Positions 35,196 to 49,817 of a stretch of 64,000 nt of DNA are shown piece after piece. This DNA is from Rhinopomastus cyanomelas (Eukaryota; Chordata; Aves; Bucerotiformes; Rhinopomastidae), in NCBI GenBank assembly GCA_013400115.1, contig VXBP01010394.1:806001-870000 (forward strand), written 5' to 3'. Each line of letters starts with the position of its first letter. The stretch's first letter is position 1. Both the position numbers and the translations under genes were made by a program. Under the pieces are notes generated by a model. The model searched no databases. It saw only the letters and a list, made by a program, of their open reading frames with translations, and was not told the origin of the DNA.

Positions 35196-37454
35196 CTCTG
35201 CTACACTAGCTAGTCCAGACTGCTGCAGGGCAAGACCCGAACCAGTCCACTCTACTTTTACACCCTGGTGGTTTCAGCTAATGTGCAAACAGCTCCTGAA
35301 GTGACTGTTATCTAAGGTTGCTTATTTTCTCTATGTGAAGTGGATTGCCTCAATTTCAGTACAGAACTGAGTGTTCAGAGTCTGTTGAAGGAGTGCAAAG
35401 GAAGGCTGCTTTATGTAATGGAATAATCAAGTTCCACATCATTTCTGAGGGTAGACAAGCTGCATATAGACAACTGCACATCACACACCTACACTATGAA
35501 AAGGTAGACAGTGGTCTTCAGGAGCAGTTACAGCAACACTCACATCAGTTAAAAACAAGGTATCTCCTGAGAGAAGTCTGAGTAAGCACCACAGGTATGA
35601 ACTTTACATGGGGGTTTGGTGATGTGATTCTGCCCTCTACCAGTATTAGAACAAAAGCAGACCAGTAAGTTTTAAACATGGGTCTCAGTTGATCAGTGGG
35701 CACACATTTAATGGCGCAAATTGAGCAGACAGACCAGCCAAACATCCCTCTAAAAGTTCTCTCTCTTAAAGTTACTTGTGGTCTGTGGATAGGTATTTGG
35801 ACTACTACTATACATTGGATATGTTACTACTCCCTGATGCAGAGGAAAGGTGCTGCAAATGGACTAGCAAGGGGAATGATAAGGGATAATGCCCAAATGT
35901 TCTGGCCTCAGAAGCCACCATTTTATCCAGTGACACTTCATATATAGATATCCCAGCTGCAGGGTGTGTAAACACTCCTCTCACCTGCCCTTACAGTATT
36001 CACACGTAGATACTCACCAGAGTGGTTTCTCTAGAGCACGGCAAGAAGCCAGTAAAGGGTATCAGAGCAGCTAAACTTTTGAAGGCTCTTGCAGAACTTG
36101 TTTTAGTTACACAGTGCTTGTTGGGAGGCCTTCCTTTGCTACTTGAAGTTACAAACAAGATTTGAAGTTCTGGCATGGCTCCTTTTGCAGTAGAGCAGAC
36201 GTTACCCTGGTGCAGACAGAGTCCTGTCCTACTGAAATCTAGACTGTTCTCTGCTGCAGACTTCATTCAGTTGCTTCTCAGAAACCCAACAAATTATCAT
36301 ACTGCTCTTGAAAGTGGTTTGGGTTTCTGGGCACAAAAATATGAAGACTTGAAAGACTTTTGAACCTGCATCTGCAGCGCTTCTCTGTCCTGGACCAGGC
36401 CACGAGTAATGCCCTTGTATTGCTCTTATTTTCCAAGCAGCTCAGTTTTACATCCAAGTGACCTTCCGGGGCATCAGAAGGTCAGCTGTCTTTGTGCCAT
36501 CGGCAGGCTGATTTCAGAACTTGAACAAGCTGTCATGAGTCACCCCCTTATCAAGTCAAAATTTTTCAACAGAACATTTTTTCCACAGAACTTTGTGGTG
36601 AGATGCTCATGGCAGGCTGGTGAGGGGAGTCACAGTATCAGGCTTGTTGGGTAGTGTTTGAGTAAGAACCAGAATGGTTGTTTCTGCTAAAGCCTGTAAG
36701 CCCTAACCTTGCATGTAAACCAGACGGATCTTACCACAAGAAGTTGGTGTGCATAGAAGATAAGCTTGATCCCCTATTCACAGTGAGAGCAGTAGGGAAA
36801 ATTAGAACTGAGTGTTGAAGTGCAAGTTGAAGGCTGCAGTACCATAGCACTTAGACACCATCTAAAGTGCTCTTGCACTGAAAATACTACTGACTGTTCT
36901 ACCAACCAACTTTAACAAGATTACCTCATAAGATAAAATTCATGGAAGAACATTTCTTCAGTGAATTTCTACAAAAGCTGAATATACAGAGAGAGTCCAT
37001 CTGCCATAGGAAGTCCTAACACAAGTTAACTTGTGTTGACAAGTTAACGAAAAGAATTTACTGGCGAAACATCAAGGCCAGGTACAATTTTCACTCTTCC
37101 TCTACAGTCTGCTGTGTGCCACTGTCAGAGCTGCAATACTGTGTAAAATGGCATTTTAGTCTGAGCCCCTACAGCTTTACTTTTGTTACATAACTTCATA
37201 CAAAGACAACCAACTTAAGGAGACACTATTTATGCTCAGATGTGAGATACTGTGAATCCTCACTGAACTGTACAGAACTTTACCCAATCTAGGAGACAGG
37301 AAGTTTATTTTCATTTGTACACATTCCTGTTTAGGAGGAGACAGTGAGTATCAGACCTGAAACTTTTCCAAATGGTGCCTGACAGAACAGGCATCACAGA
37401 ACTGCTGCACCAGTTCTGTGCATGTGGTCACATACTGGTATCGCAGCACACAGT

Positions 37455-37715
37455 AACGATAAGGTTGGAAAAGGCCTTAAAGATCATCCAGTCCAACCTA
37501 AATCCAAATAAACCAATAACCATCTAACATCTAGATCATGCCACTCAGCACCTCATCCAGCCTAACCCTGAACACCTCCAGGGACGGCGACTCAACCACC
37601 TCTGTGGGCAGCCCATTCCAAAACCGGATCACTCTTTCAGCGAAAAATCTTTTCCTAATGTCAAGCCTAAACCTCCCCTGATGGAGCTTAAGACTATGAC
37701 CTTGTGTCCTGTCTC
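37455..37715 (-). mobile_element. CR1 LINE 3' fragment of a third subfamily, ends at an N
   Basis: The minus strand encodes TQGHSLKLHQGRFRLDIRKR, then FFAERVIRFWNGLPTEVVES, ending in EVLSGMI. This SGMI ending separates it from the GAMV and FLCDL subfamilies. The match breaks exactly at the N at 37716, where the sequence switches to a different CR1 subfamily. Confidence 0.88.
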
Positions 37716-37716
37716 N

Positions 37717-37830
37717 GATCACAGAGGAACGCATCCAGGCGGGCCTTGAAAGTCCCCAGAGAAGGAGACTCCACGACCTCCCTGGGGAGTCTGTTCCAGT
37801 GCTCTGTGACCCTCACAGTAAAGAAGTTCC
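37717..37830 (-). mobile_element. Internal piece of an FLCDL-type CR1 joined at the N
   Basis: These 114 bases are nearly identical (two differences) to 19077-19190. The piece begins abruptly at the N, without the 3' tail that a genuine insertion should have, and ends at AAGAAGTTCC. The missing tail and the ambiguous base together suggest an assembly join between two repeats rather than a real fusion. Confidence 0.8.
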
Positions 37831-39659
37831 AGTTTGGTTTTGCCCAAAAAGTTCTTTGCTGAATTCCAGAGTGTCCTTAAGCTTGGGGGAAGACATTACA
37901 ATCACAAAACTGAGTAAATGTTTTTCAAGTCCTTAATACAACCATATTAACATTGTCTAGCTATCTCTCAAAAATCCTGTGACCCTGCAGACTGAGCAGT
38001 TTTGATGTGCCCTTTAAAGAGAGCTGCACAAACTCCTAGCAACATACAATAATGAAACACATGCTGGGATACTAAAAATCAAATTGTTCCTTGTTTCACT
38101 GACCACTGGGCATTGTACTGAAGACAGATGTAGGTCAAACTTCTTACCAATGAGCCTCACCACTGAACCTTCTGGGTGCAGTTCCTCTAGGAGATGATTA
38201 ATTCAGACTCAGTAATTGCTCAGACTTGGACTTCCTTTTAGCAGAGATTAAGCTGCCACTGCTGAGAGATTGTGCGTGATTTTGCCAGTATATAAAGATG
38301 AGATACTATTGCTTATGACAGCCTAATCTGAAAACAATAAATGCATTCCAGAGCAGCTGCAAACTGAAGCAGAAACACAAAAAAGACCCCAAACCCACTT
38401 AATTTACAACTGTCTCACTCCAAACACCTAACAATTATGAACAGTGTCACAATGTGTCCAGGTGTTTTTTTTCCTTTTGGTCTTTATCCTGGTGACACTT
38501 AGACAGCATTAAGTCTACAAATGTTAATTTCTCTTCAATGGACAAATCAGATTAAGATGGAAGCAGGTGAAGATGTATTTTATTGATGCTAGAGCTGAAT
38601 ACTACTACACTCATATATCAAAGCCACAAATAATTTTAGATTCACTTCAAAAGTGACAACCAAGTTCTTGCTTAGTGTCAACCTCCTGAAGTGAAGTTAT
38701 ACCTATTTAGATATAAACAATTTTAATTACTAAATGGCTTAAAATCCACAAAGCTACTAAACCCAAAGGCATTACAAACATCCGCATTTTAGAAAAATCA
38801 ACTCAGTTATTCAAGAAATTAATTTCTGACAGGCCAATTAAAAATGTTTTAATTTATGGTAAGAAAATCTGAAATATGAGCTCATTTATGGATATGACAA
38901 TCTGAAATAAACTCTTATGTTTTACACTGTTTTGCCTTTACTAGCTTATGCTATTTTTATGGTACTTCCCCAGCGAGAAGCATCCCCACTGTTAGCAAGT
39001 TTAGTCTCCAGAAAATAATTCTGGAATGGAAGAGCCAATGAATCCAAGACCACTTCTCCTCATCTGTTCTTTGTGCCTCATAACCATGATCCTTGCATGG
39101 TCAGGAAGAACAGCACTTGATTAGAGTGCTTGCCCTTCAGCCATCACTAACTCCCCTCAGGCTGAAGTACTCTTAAGAGCAGTGACAAGTGGGAAGATCT
39201 AGAACATCTTTCAGGTTGTTCTAAGACCTCGCTCTTCCAAGCAGAAGTTATCCTGTAGAAATTCACTCAGAAGCAAAAGATAAGCAGCTATGAATAACTG
39301 TAACTGATACTATCTGCTTTATTTGTTACTTAATGAAAGTGTTTGCTTTGACTACAGAACACACAAATGATTGGAATGAGTTAATCATAGTGTTACTCCC
39401 TGCTTGCAGGCTTCAGCTGAGTGTTAAGATGACATCTACAAGCCCTCCATGGTAGCCATGCTCTACAATCCTTACTTCAGTTACCCAAACCCAAGCCTTA
39501 CTGAGCTCCCTTGACTAGCTCTGTCAAACTTCACATTAGCAAGCAAGAAAGAGAGTCGCAGAAGAATTTCTAGAAGGACAAAAAACCCATCAGGTGTGTC
39601 AAATCTCTGACATTCAGAAACCATTTGGGGAAAGCAGCACACGCTGACTTAAGCACTAA

Positions 39660-39862
39660 AGTATGGATGCTTTAATTAATCCGGGGTGAATTTAATTGCT
39701 TTAGTTAAGTGGAAATTGGGTTAAAAATGATGCAGAGCATGCTGGGGTGTGTTAAAAACATGACATATGAGTTGGATGAATCGATAAATTAAAAGCGCAC
39801 AGATGTTTTAATTAAACCCAGGAAAGTTAACGAAGATCACTAGAGACTTTTAAGCCTATGAT
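39660..39862. promoter_or_regulatory. Candidate enhancer-like block rich in homeodomain-type cores
   Basis: Within about 200 bases there are TTTAATTAAT (39671), GAATTTAATTGC (39688), GTTTTAATTAAACC (about 39805) and GATTAATTCAATTC (about 39860). All are TAAT/ATTA cores spaced through otherwise non-repetitive DNA. Such clusters occur in conserved enhancers of neural genes, but AT-rich introns also produce them by chance. I cannot assess conservation from one sequence. Confidence 0.2.
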
Positions 39863-42800
39863 TAATTCAATTCATTTAAAATACCTGTAGAGATATGGGG
39901 ATGCCTCCATTTGGGGAGTTATAGAAGTTCTCAATCAATAAGTACTTAAGCTGCTCTAAAAAAAAAAAAGGCAGGATTTTTATAGAAGTGACTGAACAGC
40001 ATTAATTGCACAATGAATATTCACATTCTCCTGAACACTCAGCAAACCTTTCCGTGGGCCAAAATTTATCCAGAAGGTCATAGTTTTTCTCCTTGCCTTC
40101 AGATGACCTTATCTGTCAAAAAGACACTTAGTGTTCCCTTCTTTGCCTTTCTACAAAGTATTTCCATTAAGGAAATGTTCTGCTTACAACTACTACAAAA
40201 GTTCCGTTAGAAATATGAATATGTATGTATCTCAGTCAAAACGCCACAGCTGAATACTGGAAAAGATTTTTCAGGTGGTATAAAACAAATTAGAAATTTG
40301 AAACAGAGAGAAAAGAGGACATTTGAGTTCAGCCACACACTTGAAAAATCAGTGAGCTGTCCCAGGATTCAAATGCCTTGAGGACTTTCTCTCATCAATT
40401 CATTCTGGATTCAACACTTCATCAGCCTGTTTGTTCCCCCTCCACTCTTGCAGAAGCTTTGCAACTATCACTGCCTATATTAAAGAAGAGATTGAAGTTC
40501 TCCTCACAGTACACTGAGACGATTTGCAAATGGTAGATTGATTTGCAGCCCATCCAGTCAAGGTCCTGTCTATCTACTACCTAGTTAAGGAGTAGCACGG
40601 TTCAATTTCTTTTTCATATGCATCAATGCATTCCAAGAAATGAGAGTTAGCCTGTCCTGGGTCTGGTTTACCACAGGAGAACGTAACTGATCAGTTTAGC
40701 ATATATTTTATGCCTCTTACAAAAAATGAAAAGAATAAAATAGGGAAGAATTCCTTTCAACTCTCTGCATGGGATTGCAGGAAAATGTAGACGTTGGATA
40801 CAAATGTCCTGAAGACACTGCCTTGAAGTCTAAAACTCTTTTTCTGTGGGAACCACTGACACAGAATCAAGCTGTGAAATTCCTGCTTTCTATATAAGCA
40901 GTGATGTTGATAGAACTACAATAACACACAGCGAAATAAATTCTCCTTTCTACCGACAGACGGAAATAAAACAGCTGTTGAAATCAACTGCTGTCACAGA
41001 CAAGCATGTAGCTCTTCATTTGTATGTCTTGATAAATTCATCACTAGAAAAACTGAGGAGGAAGGGAAAACCTCAACTATTTCAGATGTAGCTGTTGCAG
41101 TGGAAAGAATCTGGTGAAGAATCAAAGAGATGATGCTTCACACTCACAAAAAGCCACAGTAAGGACAAACAGCGAATGCTAGAACCATCCCTCCAAACAT
41201 AGGTGTGATCCAGAACAGAGCTGCATTAATTGCATGAAGTCATTTATGTGCCTAGAAAAACATACGAAAAAGCAGAGTATTTCTTCAAATAGTTTTTGTT
41301 AGATTTTACAACATTCCCAGTGAATGGTGTAAAAACTATTACTTTGGTACTGGCTTTGCTCTGCACCGATAGGCTGCAGTGTTCAGGGTATTTACAACAC
41401 AGACGGCTTCGGTCTCATTTCAATTACACCGTCTGCTTTATTAAATTTACCAGGAAAGATTTAGATCATAACACGATTAGTTGCAGAGTTCCACGTTAGC
41501 TGCAGATATTTAAACATTTTCCTTCATTTGATTTAGAAATGTTTGAGAAAGTGATGGGGGATGTCAGCTAACTGAATTTAATCTCACCCAGAAAGGGTCT
41601 AAATTTAGGGAAAGATCTGAATTACAGGTTCAAATCTAGATAAAACGTAGATATGAAAACAGTAACGTGTGCTGCAGTCCGAAACCCTGTGGTTCAGGGC
41701 CGTGGCTGTTATTCAGAGATGGCAAATACCTAAGGATGTCATAACAGCTGTATTTCCGTAACGTGACTTACAAAACCACTTAATCACATAGATGCTTCAA
41801 TGACATTTAGCATCTTCACAAGGACTCCAAGATGATCCCAACACAACTGCAAAGACAAACTCTTTGAACTTAATGACATAAACAAATACCAGTACAAGTC
41901 CACAGAGACAAGGCAGTCTAAAAACAAAACATAGATGGCAACACAATTAAATAAGCCAACCAATTAAACACAAAACCAGATTGCAAAGCACACATCACAC
42001 TGAGCATAGCTCAGCTCAGCAGACTCTACTTAGAGCAGAGAGATTTCTAGCCGCCAATGGAAGTATTATAAGATTAGAAGAAAGATTTTTAGCTTGCCAG
42101 AGAACTAAGCTGCATGATGGTTTTCATTCTGCAAGTATTTGTATGCGTGTCTACTTCCCTGCTGCACTGGGAGCCCTTGAAAATTATTGTATTTTTTGAA
42201 ACGGAAAATATCTGTGCAAATAAATGTGCTGCTGCTGCACGTGTATAAGACGGTAAGAAAGATAAGTGAAAAAGCAGCTGTGAGAGATCAAATGAATGTA
42301 CCCAGCCTCTAGTAGGTATGGAAATATTACTGTAATGCTGGTCAAGAAAAATCCATTAGTTAGATTGCACTGTGTTTCCATATGCTCCCCATCCTGGACA
42401 TTAGCAAAGCAAACTTCCTTGTCATGTTAAGCCAATAAAACTTGTTTCCAGTTTGTACAGTTCAGCCACAGTACTGCCTGTGGCTGCCTCTGGACTCTGA
42501 GGTAACAAGCCATCAGATAAAGCCGTGCTAGTGTTCACTGAAATCAGAGGCTCAACATTAGTTACAGGCCAACGTCTTTTTACCCATCATGTTTTGTCCA
42601 GCACAGGAATTAGCAACTTTTCTCACTTACTTCCTTCCTCCTTCATTACCAAACTCCTCTGCATTCCCCATATTTTCCTTAAGCTTTTTACATCTGTCTT
42701 TGAAATTTCTCCTACAGAACTAAGTCTGCCTTCTAGCTGCACGATTATCCTGCAAGCTCTTTGGAAAAAGGAGTCATATGTGATGTCAAGTTTTCATGTA

Positions 42801-44004
42801 GCAAGATGAATTTAGAAACATGGAAGGACAATGAAATCCATGGGCACAGGCATGGCTGTATGTTTACTGACAGTTTACTGCAGAAAGCAAAAGCTAATTA
42901 AGTGCAAGCATTTGGTATATTTAACAAAATTAAATAAATATCTTCAAAAATTTTACAGCATTTTTGCTGCCCTGTAAAGACACAACTATAACAAACAGAA
43001 GGATGTGCTTCCAACCAACAGGAGCATCCCCAGTTGAAATTGCTCAGGTCCAGCTCTTAACAGAAGCTGTAAGAGCTTTAAGAACAATGAGAAGGGAATT
43101 ATTTACTTGTATTTTTAAAGTGTGTTTTCTCAAATATTCACAAGGCTAAAAGTAGCTCCTAGACCATATTCCAACTGTGTAAATACTCCCTCATAGAAAA
43201 GGCAAAGGATTTGAAGCATCACTTCTAGCCCAGTGCAGGCTAGAGAGTAATCTGGGTACCACTCTTACATTACCACCCTGTTACTAATAGCACATGCTTT
43301 GCAAACAGCTGCTCATCCTCCCACTTAATCTCCAGTGTACTTAGGGACAGGTACACATTTTTAAAGAGTAATGAAACGACATGAGTTGTACAAGAAATAT
43401 AACAAGGTATCTGTTGTAGAATTCTGGAGTCCAGACTCTCCAGTCCCCTGTTTGTACCTTTAATCTCCAGCAAAGCTCATGAGGATTGATGAAGAAAGCT
43501 GCAGACTAGAAATGATGGTTCCCGTATTCTACTTCTTGACACACTGTGTGCCCCTTTTGGAGCTATGACCACTAACAATCAGGAAGGAATCAGCCTGTGA
43601 CCCCTTCAGTTCTTGGCTCCTGTTTAAATTGCCAATTAGAAAGAGTTAGTGGTGAATTTTCTGTTGGCTCTACTGGTAAGTTCTGTCAAACTTAGAAAAC
43701 TGAGGGCAGACAGGCAAGCACTGCCCTGTACTCAGAACTCGTTGGCAGGCAGGAGGGAACGTGATCGGTTTGCTAGAAATGAAAAAAGTCTGCTAATAAA
43801 ATACGAGACTGGAAAAACAAGAAGCAAATTTATAGCAAAGGCATTTTAAGGTACTGAGTTAGAGAGGTGGGAGCTGCTGGAGAGGAACATTGCCAAAGAC
43901 AGCCTTGTCTGTTCAAGTATCAAAACGCTTCCACCCACTGTGAGAGAACATTTGAGTGACAGGGCAGGGCTGCGCTGCCGCTCCAGCACATCGGTAAGTT
44001 GGCA

Positions 44005-44026
44005 TACACACACACATAAACACACA
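44005..44026. repeat. Short CA-rich microsatellite
   Basis: ACACACACACACATAAACAC, about ten imperfect CA units. It is short and interrupted, and has no other feature. Confidence 0.7.
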
Positions 44027-47000
44027 GAACCCAAAACCAAACCCACCCCGAAAGCGACACCAGCAGAGAGGCTGAACAGTTTTGTGAACTGCAAGAAAGG
44101 CTGTGAGATCTGTGTGGGTGACAAGTATTGCCACAGCAAAGGCAGTATTTCCAAAGAAAAGCTCACTATCTTTTTTATTTTTTAAATTACTGTGGTGTGA
44201 GTGGTGAGACCTGCCAGCATCATGAACTCATAAAACGGCCAATGAAGTTCCCATTACTCTAATTTCCCTTCTCTCTCTAATTCACGGCTTCTCAGACCTC
44301 CCCTGCATTCTTGCTTTATCATAGTGGACAACAGCATCATTCTAACCAGTCATTACTGTTCGTCACCTGGATGTTACTTTTGACTTGTCCATCTTCCCAC
44401 CTCACATTCAAGCTCTGACAAAGTCTTACAGATTCATTCTGCACCGCATCTCTGTCAGAAATCTTGACCCAGCTTTCAGCAAATAAAATCTACACTAAAT
44501 CAACACCTTTTTCTCCAGAGCTGATAAATTCAGTCTTCTCCAGTTGTGGCTGTGTGCAACAGGGCTGCAAAGACCAAGTTCTTAATCTGTTAATGGAAAC
44601 TCCAGCTTTGCGGCTGTTCTTTCCCAGTCCTGTTTCAGGTCCTCTCATCTTATCACATGGAACACAGCCTTATGCTCCAACTTCATTTACAGAGCACTTC
44701 ACCCCAGAGAGCTCACTGCTACAACATTGACTTCCATGTCTGTGACTTGAAAGTTAAGCTGAAAAAGAGGGGGGTTTGAGCTCTTTCCTGGGTTTCCTTT
44801 AGAGGTCCTATCTGCTCTCTATTATACACATGATTTTACCTGTATGCCACATTCTCCCTCTTTAAAATGGCCAGCGGTCACATTGTAGTGTAGTCTGTGT
44901 AGACCATTTCTTCCCTCAAGTCTCCAGATGTCAGTTGGTTCCCAATCATGCCCTTCCATTTGTGCTGAGATTGAAACTCCCGGAGACAGACTACCTTTAT
45001 TTTCCCTTGTTTTGCTTGTAAAGCAACAATGGATTAGCTTTAGCAAGTTCTAGCGCTCACAACAATACCTTTACAATGCCATAGAAGGGGTCACTGCTGT
45101 TCCTCTCCTGCTCTTTTCTCTGCCAATCCAACCTGCTTTGGGTACTACCGTGCTCAGTGCAACCTACCCCACCTGTCTGATCTACAATCTGTTACTGTAC
45201 TCATCTGCAGAGAGTGATTTGTATAGTACAGGACACACATTCACCATTTTGTGCCACAGAAGACCCAAAGTGCTGCCTCACCACAGACCTATCACTTCTG
45301 TCAGGTTGTGAACACATGCAGGAGAGGCAAAGGAGAAAGGCTGTTCAGTAGGGCCTCTCACCTTTCTTTTTGATGTCCAGCGAGCTGCTCTCTGCTTCTG
45401 TATTTTCAGTTCCTAAAATTTCTAGCCAACCCATGAAAGCAAATATTGTTTTCCTTACTCACAGAGAGAGGAAATACTAACTCCTATGCTTTATCACCAT
45501 GAGCTTGAACTCCATTCATCTGGGCCGTGTGCTCTACAGGAATGAACCAAGTATTGAATTAATCAGCAATGTGCACTGCAAAATTAGTACTTTCCCCATT
45601 GCATCCAGTCCCAGAATCTCTTCTGTCACTGGGAGCATTCTGGACATGTCACTACAGAACAGTTTCAAGGAGAGTATTCAGAGGATGAAACACCACTACT
45701 TTAGCATTAATTGATGCACTACTGCCCAAGCAATAAGCCTCTGAATAACCTCAGAGCAAGAAGAGTCCCAAACAACTGATATTTGAACAACAGTCATTGC
45801 TACTCCCAAAAATTTTACCTTACTTACCTAATAACTGACAGCTTTTTACATTTTTATACAGAGATTAACAGTGCACACACAACAGAGAGAAAGGCAGCGG
45901 CAGGAACTCTCATTGTGCTGTGGCAATCAACAGAAACAGCAAAGCCATTAGAACAAACGGAAAAAGAGATAGACTACACTTTACAGCTTAGTAACTATTT
46001 CAAACTAAATAGATGTCACAAAATAAATAAAAAGAAATTGTAAAAAACCTACCCTTCTTTTTATACTTATTAAAGTGGCGCCGTCCTTTGCCAGTAAGCC
46101 AAAAACAAACAGAATGAAAATAAAAGAATGAAAAACCCACACAAGGAGAAGAGCAAAAGAAAACCGCAAATAACATAAATTTTGAAACATTCGAGTTCTT
46201 AAAATCAGATTTAAAAGTCAACTGATCAAACATGGTACGAATTTCTGGTTTCAAAAAAATCCAAAGGCCTTCAATTCATTTAGATTAAAATATTAAACAT
46301 GTTTCATATTACATTGCATCATCAACTAAAAGTACCTGCTAAACGGCAACTGCACGGCAGCTGACATGAACTACTTAGGCTTTTTAATTCCTTTTTTTAC
46401 AGAGTGGACACTATCTCTTATCAGGCTCTTCTCATCACAGCCAGGGTGTCAGTACAGAAACCCCACGTGATGCTACATGAGCCCACCTTTTTGGATTAGC
46501 TCACCATGCTTATGATGCAAATCCTAGTATTTTAACCACTAAATTAAAGAAGGTTCTGAGCACGTTTGCAAAATAAGTTGATGACAGTGTCTGCTGCAAT
46601 ATTTTGGTTAAAGGAGTGGAAGAGTTGCATGCCCTTCAAACATTCTATGAGATGGAATGAAATCATGGCCGACTCTGAGCCACTTCTGGGAACCCAACTC
46701 ATTGTAACACTCAGCTCTACAGATGGTGGGAAGAAGGACACACTGATGGATGCCTGCTTGCAGGTTCTCCAGAGAACTTGGCAGCTGAAAGACCAAACTG
46801 TTATTTTTGCGTTAACATTAACAATGGGAACACTTAGCAGGAAGGACATCTTGACATACTCAGGTGACTATTTCACAGAGGTTACAGAGTAAGAGTTTAA
46901 TAACAAAAAGGGAAAACACACCAAAATAAAACAATAATAGCTGCATGCTGGATTCTTTAACTGATCCCCAGCCACAGCATCACTTCTGATCAATAATTCC

Positions 47001-49817
47001 TACAGATAATAGTGGACAGGAGGTTACTTACACTTCAGTTCACTCTACTGCAAATCTTCCACTGGCTTTAACTACACATGGTTTCTTGTTCAGGACACAT
47101 CCAACCACTGGATTCTCTTTCAGTTATCGGAATTCCTTTGTCTTTATGTGCTGTATTTTAGTCACAGGACATTAAAGGGTACCAATTACCCTTTTGTGTG
47201 TGCTAGATGGAATTCTTAACTAGGTTAAATGGCACACGATGCCAAAAGAAAGCTTGCCTGAGCAAGGATGGTGTGTATCTGTTGATACTGGCCGCCTGAG
47301 CAGAAGTCATTTCCACAAATAAGGGTGAGAAATTCAATCTGCTGGTATCTGGTAAGAGTCTTTCAGACAATGAAATTTCCTCCTCTTCAGTCAGGGGACA
47401 AAAGAGTTATTTCAGCCTGTGAGCTGAGTCAAAAGGTCATCTCTTTCTAATAATTGCAATGCTATTTTCCTGGAGTTAATGGATCTGAAGTCAAATTTGT
47501 GCTCGCATAGATTTCCTTCATTTTTTTTTTCTTTTATAGTTATGTGGATGGAGTAAAGTAATTGGGAGAGTACCTTCACACTATTTGCAAGCAGTTTGCT
47601 GATGGCTCATGCAGATTCATGTCCTCAAGATCAGCCCTGTAACACTGTTAGAAAGGATTGGTTCCTATCTATCAACCTCAGGCTTCACCTAGTGTGAAGC
47701 TTGTAGACCCTTGTGTTATTGCATGAATAAGTTCTAAAAGCCATCTGAGGAGCTTATTACACAGTGGAGAACTATTGAAAGATGTATTGCTAGGGAAATA
47801 ACAATTTAAAAAAATCAGATGGAAAGAAAATCACTATCCTTCTGCACTTGTGACAGCTTACATACCAATTTAACAATACAGTACATGTTTATTAAAACTG
47901 TGTCCATACATCTACTATGCTGGAAAAGATTTAACTCTCCATCTCATTTTACTGTTTTCCCATGCATACAATCCCCATTTTGATTTCTGTCTTCTGAAAC
48001 TGCTCTCAATTAGAATCAGCGCTGAAAGAAGCAGAAAAGTCTCTGGACTTCATAGGCACATTTCCCAGTGCCTATGAACTGGGTGAGGCGTCCAGCCCTT
48101 ACCCCTAGCTCAGCCCACATTGCTGTCCCAGTACAGGGGAGCGCAGCTCTGTGCTTGCACAGGAGCACCACAAGTCTGTCAGCACACCCGTTTTGTCATC
48201 CTATGTAGTTCTTCAGGCTTCTTTGTTCTTTAGAAACATCATGATGTCTGACACAGAAACAGTAAGAGAGTTGAAAGAGGCTTCCAATAAACCATTTCAG
48301 CTTTTGTGGGGAAAGAGATGACACTGAAAGGACAAAGCAGGAAGCAAAGGAATGTTCTGAGAGGCAGGAGAAGTCTGACTTGACAAGTACTCCATAGAAG
48401 AGCTATTGATCTGACAGAGCCCGAACAAAGTAGTTCCTAGCATTAACACAGAACACAGCCTGACACAGAGGTTTACTACACAGTGTAGGACTGCTCCACA
48501 GCTTAGAATATGAATGAGTGGATCTGATGGCCGTGTGTGTGAAGAGTGGCAGTGAAGCACACAGTGACTGCATGCACACTTTCACAGGATAACACCACAG
48601 TGATGCACAGAGCTGTCAACACGTATTTATAGCACACAAGTATCACATCGGTCACTTTGGAGCACACACACGGCTCCTCTGTGTATATGCCAAGTGTCTT
48701 AATCTTGCAGGTAGTCAAACAACGCACACACTGGACTTAAAGCGCTCTTTAAAACTAGCAGGGAGGGCCAGCACTGATTCAACACCATTAGCTTGCCAAC
48801 GCCTTCCTTTTTGTACTGAGGCACCTCCAGGAGCCAAGTATGGAGACACAGGATGAAAACTACTCACTCCAGTACAAGTGTAATGGCTATTCAAGGAATA
48901 TTTCATAAACGTGCATGGGTATGCGGGATGCCACCCCGCTCTCCCAGGACAGAGGTGGGCCACAACAACCTGTCCTCAGGGCTGAATAAGGAGCCTAAGA
49001 AATGAGCATGTTGCTGAGGCCTTTCAAGGCATTTCAAAAAGCTTTCAGACACCAGATATTCCCCCTCTGAACACTAACAACCCTGTGGAAAGCAACTGTA
49101 AGCAGATGATGCTGATAGTGTGCCTAAATCTCACATAAACTTGAAGGGAAACAGACTCAAAAATGTGATTGTGCTCAGGAACAGCAGGGAATACAACCAA
49201 GCCATTGAACATAGGCAACATAAGTGCTGCTGGCTTTATCAAGTGAAGAAGTCCTCCTTTGTGAATCTTTTCTCTATGACAGCTACCCCAAGCTCTGTAA
49301 AACACTGTAAGCACATATCCACAGAACGGATCCACATCCTTAATAACCATGCTTCTCTCAGTTTCAGTTGTTAAAATTTACAATCGACATTTAAGAAAAG
49401 GTTTCTTTTCAGATGTTAAAAGTCCTACATCTTTTCCTAAAAAGGGCAAACTTCCTTCAGTCAAAGAGTACTTGTATATTCAAGACACATACTATGTACT
49501 AGAAGTAAGGCTCAGACGAGCCAGAATGCTCTTTACATGCTGCCAAGGAAGATAATCATTCTTCTGTTGCAGACCAGTTAATGAGTATCAGAAACCACTG
49601 ATGACAACTGAAATTTTCTCTGCTACTTCTGCCTACTACTTTTGGTACCAAAAAAAGTTGTACTTCTGCAAGCTCATCAGCACTCTAGCAATATTTTCAT
49701 TGGATCACACGCAACTAAAAGAGTTAAGAAAATAAAAAATCAATCTATTTGAATCTAGGTTGGAGCCATGCTACGAGCAGGCTCTGTGGCTGTTGGTAAA
49801 CACAGAGAAAATCCTAC

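Larger units (their letters stand above)
31346..49817 (-). other. TENM2: TENM2 intron between the EGF1 and EGF2-3 exons
   Basis: At 18,472 bases this is the largest complete intron here, with a GTAGGA donor at 49817 and a GCAG acceptor at 31346. It is notably poor in recognisable CR1: one small piece at 35075, and two fragments joined at an N at 37455-37830. An AT-rich block with several TAATTA-type cores lies at 39660-39862, and a short CA-rich run at 44005. Open frames up to about 108 codons (for example 46566-46892) overlap on both strands and look like chance. I see nothing else identifiable. Confidence 0.85.

Noticed and set aside
46544..46892. Overlapping frames of about 100 codons on both strands
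   Set aside because: They have no recognisable domain, no codon signal I can see, and mutual overlap typical of random open frames in an intron.
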